In this document: one piece after another, positions 61,140 to 64,000 of the stretch
How the letters are laid out: every line of letters starts with the position of its first letter
How positions within the stretch are numbered: the stretch's first letter is position 1
NCBI GenBank assembly: GCA_964429575.1
Contig: CAYSCX010000002.1
Span: 122,411 to 186,410 of the forward strand
Source: CAYSCX01 sp964429575
Lineage (GTDB): Bacteria; Desulfobacterota; Binatia; Binatales; Binataceae
DNA: 64,000 nucleotides
Direction: 5' to 3'
Position numbers and translations under genes: made by a program
Notes under the pieces: generated by a model
What the model was told of the DNA's origin: nothing
Databases searched by the model: none
The model's input: only the letters and a program-made list of their open reading frames with translations

Positions 61140-62348
61140 ATGGCCGTGGTAGTATCGGCGCATTCGGGCAGTCTCGCCGTCGCACCGATGCTCAGAACGC
61201 GCAAGGACCTCGAAGAAATCGAAGCAAGGACCCTTGCGCCGTATGCGATGCTCTCGCGCGACAGCCGCGGGCGCCGCGTCGCGGAACCGGAACATCCGAT
61301 TCGCACTGCCTTTCAGCGCGATCGCGATCGCGTGATTCACTCCGCTGCGTTTCGACGCCTCGAATACAAGACCCAGGTCTTCGTCAATCACGAGGGCGAC
61401 TACTACCGCACGCGGCTGACGCACACGATGGAGGCGGCGCAGATTACCCGCACCGTCGCGCGGGCGCTCGGACTCAACGAGGAACTCGCGGAGGCTGTCG
61501 CGCTCGCGCACGACCTCGGCCACACCCCATTCGGCCATGCCGGCGAGACCGTGTTGAACGAACTGATGCGGCCGTACGGCGGATTCGACCATAACGCGCA
61601 GAGCCTTCGCACCGTTGATTGGATCGAGACGCGCTACCCCGGATTTCGCGGCCTCAATCTCACCTTCGAGGTGCGCGAGGGCATCGTGAAGCACTCCGAC
61701 TTCAAGCATCGCGGCGCCGCTGAGGAGTTCGACCCTGCGACCTACCCGTGCCTCGAAGCGCAAATCGTCGATTTCGCCGACGAGATCGCGTACTTGGGCC
61801 ACGACGTTGATGACGGTCTCAAGGCGCAGATGCTCACGGTGAAGCAGCTCGCCGAGTCGCGCCTGTATCGCCAGTCTGCCGAGGCGGCGCGGGCCGGGAA
61901 CCCCGACGCGGATGACAAGGTGCTCCGCTACCAGACCGTCATCCGGATGATCGACGCGATGAGCACCGACCTGATGAACAACATCGCGGCGCAACTCGAG
62001 CGCCCGCCCATTTCGAGTGTCGCGCAGGTGCGCGAGGCGGGCCGCCCGCTCGCGGGATTCGGAGCGCAAATGACCGCGTCGGTGACGGAGCTGAAGACGA
62101 TCATGCGCGATCGTCTGTACCGGCATTACCGCGTCAGCCGGATGACCGAGAAAGCGGGCAGGGTGCTCGCGCGGCTGTTCGAGACCTACATGGCCGAGCC
62201 GCGTCAGATGCCCGAGCACGTGATCGCACGCTCAGAGCGCGACGGTGAGCCGATGTCGCGAGTCGTGGCGGATTACATCGCCGGCATGACCGATCGCTTC
62301 GCGCTCGACGAATATCGAAAACTCTTCGACCCGGACGAACGCGTGTAG
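61140..62348 (+). CDS. dgt: Deoxyguanosinetriphosphate triphosphohydrolase-like dNTPase
   Basis: 402 aa from ATG 61140; ATG 61188 (MLRTRKDLEEIE) is an equally likely start, nearer the family N-terminus. HD-domain ligands are in RLTHTMEAAQITRTVAR and HDLGHTPFGHAGE, followed by GFDHNAQSLR and DFADEIAYLGHDVDDGL. The protein splits dNTPs to deoxynucleosides and triphosphate and can limit dNTP pools. It is bracketed by repeat copies 3 and 4. Confidence 0.94.
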   Translation: MAVVVSAHSGSLAVAPMLRTRKDLEEIEARTLAPYAMLSRDSRGRRVAEPEHPIRTAFQRDRDRVIHSAAFRRLEYKTQVFVNHEGDYYRTRLTHTMEAAQITRTVARALGLNEELAEAVALAHDLGHTPFGHAGETVLNELMRPYGGFDHNAQSLRTVDWIETRYPGFRGLNLTFEVREGIVKHSDFKHRGAAEEFDPATYPCLEAQIVDFADEIAYLGHDVDDGLKAQMLTVKQLAESRLYRQSAEAARAGNPDADDKVLRYQTVIRMIDAMSTDLMNNIAAQLERPPISSVAQVREAGRPLAGFGAQMTASVTELKTIMRDRLYRHYRVSRMTEKAGRVLARLFETYMAEPRQMPEHVIARSERDGEPMSRVVADYIAGMTDRFALDEYRKLFDPDERV

Positions 62349-62355
62349 CGGACCG

Positions 62356-62514
62356 TAGCAGGGTGTTAAGAAAAGCTTCGAGTTCCTCAACGGCAGCAAT
62401 CTGGCTCTCAACACCCTGCGTGAAAAATGGCTGTCTTCCTGATCTTCTCCCCCTCCGGGGGAGACGCGAGAGAGGGAGCAGGCTGTCGAAAATACCCTTT
62501 TCGACAGCCTGCTA
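62356..62514 (-). repeat. Two-hairpin intergenic repeat, copy 4 (159 bp, short form, inverted)
   Basis: TAGCAGGGTGTTAAGAAA ... CTCTCAACACCCTGCG, TCTCCCCCTCCGGGGGAGA, then GCAGGCTGTCGAAA ... TTTCGACAGCCTGCTA. The last stem has a compensated change (T-A to C-G on both sides, TGTTGAA/TTCAACA to TGTCGAA/TTCGACA), which supports a conserved hairpin. It lies between dgt and the TPR gene. Confidence 0.9.
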
Positions 62515-62527
62515 GCGGCGCGGGGCG

Positions 62528-63142
62528 GTGGTGGTGCGGCGGCAGCAGAAGATCGTCCTCAGACGCGAAGACCACATCGGAGAGCCGCTCGGCATCGCGT
62601 TCCTCGAGATGGCTGACGGCGACAACGACGCCATGCTCGCGAGGGTCGGCGAGTACTTGGGTCCCAAGGCGAAAATGTTGCGCGTGGATATCTCGCGCGA
62701 TCTCATCGAAGTGCAAATCGAAAGCCGCGGCTGGCATGACGAAGCGCACAGGCTTGCGGTCGCCGCGGCCGAGCTTTATCAAAAGGGCGCCAAGCGCAAC
62801 GCGACCGCGATGTTTCGCGAGGCGCTCGAGCTGGATCCATTCGATGCGGAGGTGCTGCGACAGGTCGGCATGGCGCTGCTGGGCGGCAAGCAGTACTCAG
62901 ACGCTCTTGCGGACTTGAGGCGCGCGCGCGAAGCGGGCGACGAGAGCGTCGAGCTTCTGCTCGCGATGGCGCGATGCGCGTCGGAGCTGGCACGGAAATC
63001 TACAGCGGCCGCGTACCTGAAGCGGGCGCTCGAAATCGATCAGAAGAACTTCTCCGCCCGCCGCGCGCTTCGGACGCTCGACCGAAAGGGGAGGGCGCCA
63101 GCCTCGCCTGCTCCACCTCGCACGTTGCGCACCCGACCCTGA
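62528..63142 (+). CDS. TPR-repeat protein
   Basis: 204 aa from GTG 62528; three GTG codons in a row make the start uncertain. N-terminal ~75 residues of unknown type (GIAFLEMADGDNDAMLARV), then two to three tetratricopeptide-like repeats (AELYQKGAKRNATAMFREAL; VGMALLGGKQYSDALADL; AAYLKRALEIDQKNFSARRAL). These serve as protein-protein scaffolds. No partner is evident; it begins 13 bp after repeat copy 4. Confidence 0.75.
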   Translation: MVVRRQQKIVLRREDHIGEPLGIAFLEMADGDNDAMLARVGEYLGPKAKMLRVDISRDLIEVQIESRGWHDEAHRLAVAAAELYQKGAKRNATAMFREALELDPFDAEVLRQVGMALLGGKQYSDALADLRRAREAGDESVELLLAMARCASELARKSTAAAYLKRALEIDQKNFSARRALRTLDRKGRAPASPAPPRTLRTRP

Positions 63143-63188
63143 GCGGTGCTAGAACTGTCGCGACGCGGCCCCGCGGAGGGGCACCTCC

Positions 63189-63512
63189 ATGGTCAAGATC
63201 GTTTACTGCATCAGCAAGCTTCCCAATCTCAGCAACGACGAGTTTCATCGCTATTGGCGCGAAATCCACGGGCCGATCGCAGGCCGGATTCCCGGCGTCC
63301 GTAAGTACGTGCAGAGCCACGCGATCCATCGCCCGCTCGATGGCAGGCAGCCGTCCTTCGATGGCGTAGCGGAGCTGTGGTTCGACGATTGGGCATCGCT
63401 CGAACGCGCAATGGCGAGCCCCGAGGTTCGCGCGGCCGGCGAGGACGAGCGCAACTTCATCGATCACTCCCGCACCGCTTTCTTCATCGCGGAAGAGCAC
63501 CACGTCGTTTGA
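63189..63512 (+). CDS. EthD-family protein
   Basis: 107 aa, full EthD size. VKIVYCISKLPNLSNDEFHRYW, REIHGPIAGRIPGVRKYV and FDGVAELWFDDWASLERA are the family signatures of this small ferredoxin-like dimeric fold. EthD-type proteins often accompany P450 or dehydrogenase pathways for ethers and sterols, but none is adjacent. GGAGGGG precedes the ATG at 63189. Confidence 0.85.
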   Translation: MVKIVYCISKLPNLSNDEFHRYWREIHGPIAGRIPGVRKYVQSHAIHRPLDGRQPSFDGVAELWFDDWASLERAMASPEVRAAGEDERNFIDHSRTAFFIAEEHHVV

Positions 63513-63771
63513 CCCGGGCACCTGCGATCCGCTCTTGAGAAGCGGTCGTCGCCGCGCGTCCTTGGCGCCCGCCTAGTTGACATAATAGTTCTTATGCGAA
63601 CCTACACCAGGGAGGCGAAAACCGCTGATGGCGACGAGGACTTGGGCGCGCGACTCGAAAAGGCTCCCGCTTTCAGCCGCCCATCTGCGACCCGCCCTAC
63701 TCGACCTCGGGCATGGCGCAACGCGACATTTGCTGGCACGCGCCGACGCTCCTCCGTATGATTTGACCGTT
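63513..63771. other. Spacer with no supported gene
   Basis: This 259-bp gap holds a TTGACA near 63577 and short frames on both strands without motifs. It probably contains the promoter of the gene at 63772, but a convincing -10 was not identified. Confidence 0.35.
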
Positions 63772-64000
63772 ATGCGCAAATCGACCGCACGATCCGGGTT
63801 TACACTGTTCAGGATGATTGCCGGCACGCTGGCGTTTCTGGCGCCACTTCTGTTTGGCGCCGGCGATGCGTCTGCCGGCGCGGCCTCGCCTGCGACCTCA
63901 GCGGCGACGCCACAAATAGTCGCGACCGACCCAGCCGCCGACGCGCGGCTGGTCGCCTACCTGCAAAAGCGATTCAAGATTCCCGAACCCGAGAACGTGA
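63772..64000 (+). CDS. Exported protein, N-terminal part (3' partial)
   Basis: 76 codons are visible before the window ends. The N-terminus has a signal peptide (RMIAGTLAFLAPLLFGAGDASAGA) and an Ala/Thr-rich linker, then ADARLVAYLQKRFKIPEPENV. A segment like KRFKIPEPENV often precedes thioredoxin-fold (DsbA-like) domains in such bacteria, but that is a weak inference from memory; the function lies beyond the window. Confidence 0.6.
   Translation, partial: MRKSTARSGFTLFRMIAGTLAFLAPLLFGAGDASAGAASPATSAATPQIVATDPAADARLVAYLQKRFKIPEPENV

Overview
The window reads as a continuous stretch of a GC-rich chromosome from a Gram-negative (diderm) bacterium. LptE, RlpA, many lipobox proteins and an lptE-holA-rpsT neighbourhood indicate an outer membrane. 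The deltaproteobacterial-style housekeeping order, together with a P450/ferredoxin pair and acyl-CoA dehydrogenase, suggests an uncultured deltaproteobacterial-grade lineage (for example Binatota/Desulfobacterota-like). That placement is inference only. No rRNA, tRNA or CRISPR array was seen.

Layout. 1-5.1 kb: tail of ribD, a ribBA whose DHBP-synthase half has lost key residues, nusB, lptE, holA, rpsT and mazG; ribE and ribH are missing from their usual slots. 5.1-9.6 kb: repeat-rich spacer, a cyclase-family hydrolase and a more AT-rich cassette of three exported proteins of unknown function. 9.6-16 kb: esterase, a giant fusion of two GT-C glycosyltransferases overlapping a membrane-anchored partner, a zinc alcohol dehydrogenase and a lipoprotein. 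16-21 kb: yebC-ruvC-ruvA-ruvB, then a low-GC insertion carrying a HEPN-like gene bracketed by a 60-bp duplication of the ruvB 3' end, and an Mrr-type nuclease. 21-26.5 kb: amidotransferase, methyltransferase, ferredoxin-P450 pair, acyl-CoA dehydrogenase, exported protein. 26.6-37 kb: TCA-cycle block icd, mdh, sdhCAB, sucCD plus ndk. 37-46.7 kb: rlmN, mtnP-pfkB kinase-GT2, ugd, epimerase, lepA, lepB. 46.7-55.1 kb: pyrimidine operon pyrR-pyrB*-pyrC-carA-carB. 55.1-64 kb: recG, nudix, arsR-arsI, rlpA-metallopeptidase, dgt, TPR protein, EthD protein and the start of an exported protein.

The pyrimidine operon is the most striking region. It has a TATAAT promoter and a leader that contains the exact PyrR-binding consensus UCCNGNGAGG followed by an intrinsic terminator just before pyrR. 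Its second gene encodes one polypeptide joining an intact aspartate transcarbamoylase, a PyrI-like four-cysteine zinc domain (without the PyrI nucleotide-binding domain) and a second PyrR-like phosphoribosyltransferase domain. The pathway enzyme and its regulator are therefore covalently linked, next to a stand-alone PyrR.

A second theme is small non-coding repeats. Four copies of a 158-186 bp element with a hairpin at each end sit between genes, and at two sites the element's TAG/CTA tip supplies the stop codon of the adjacent gene. A separate 111-bp inverted-repeat element lies in the nusB-lptE junction and appears to have removed the lptE start. Two further families of short palindromic repeats are present.
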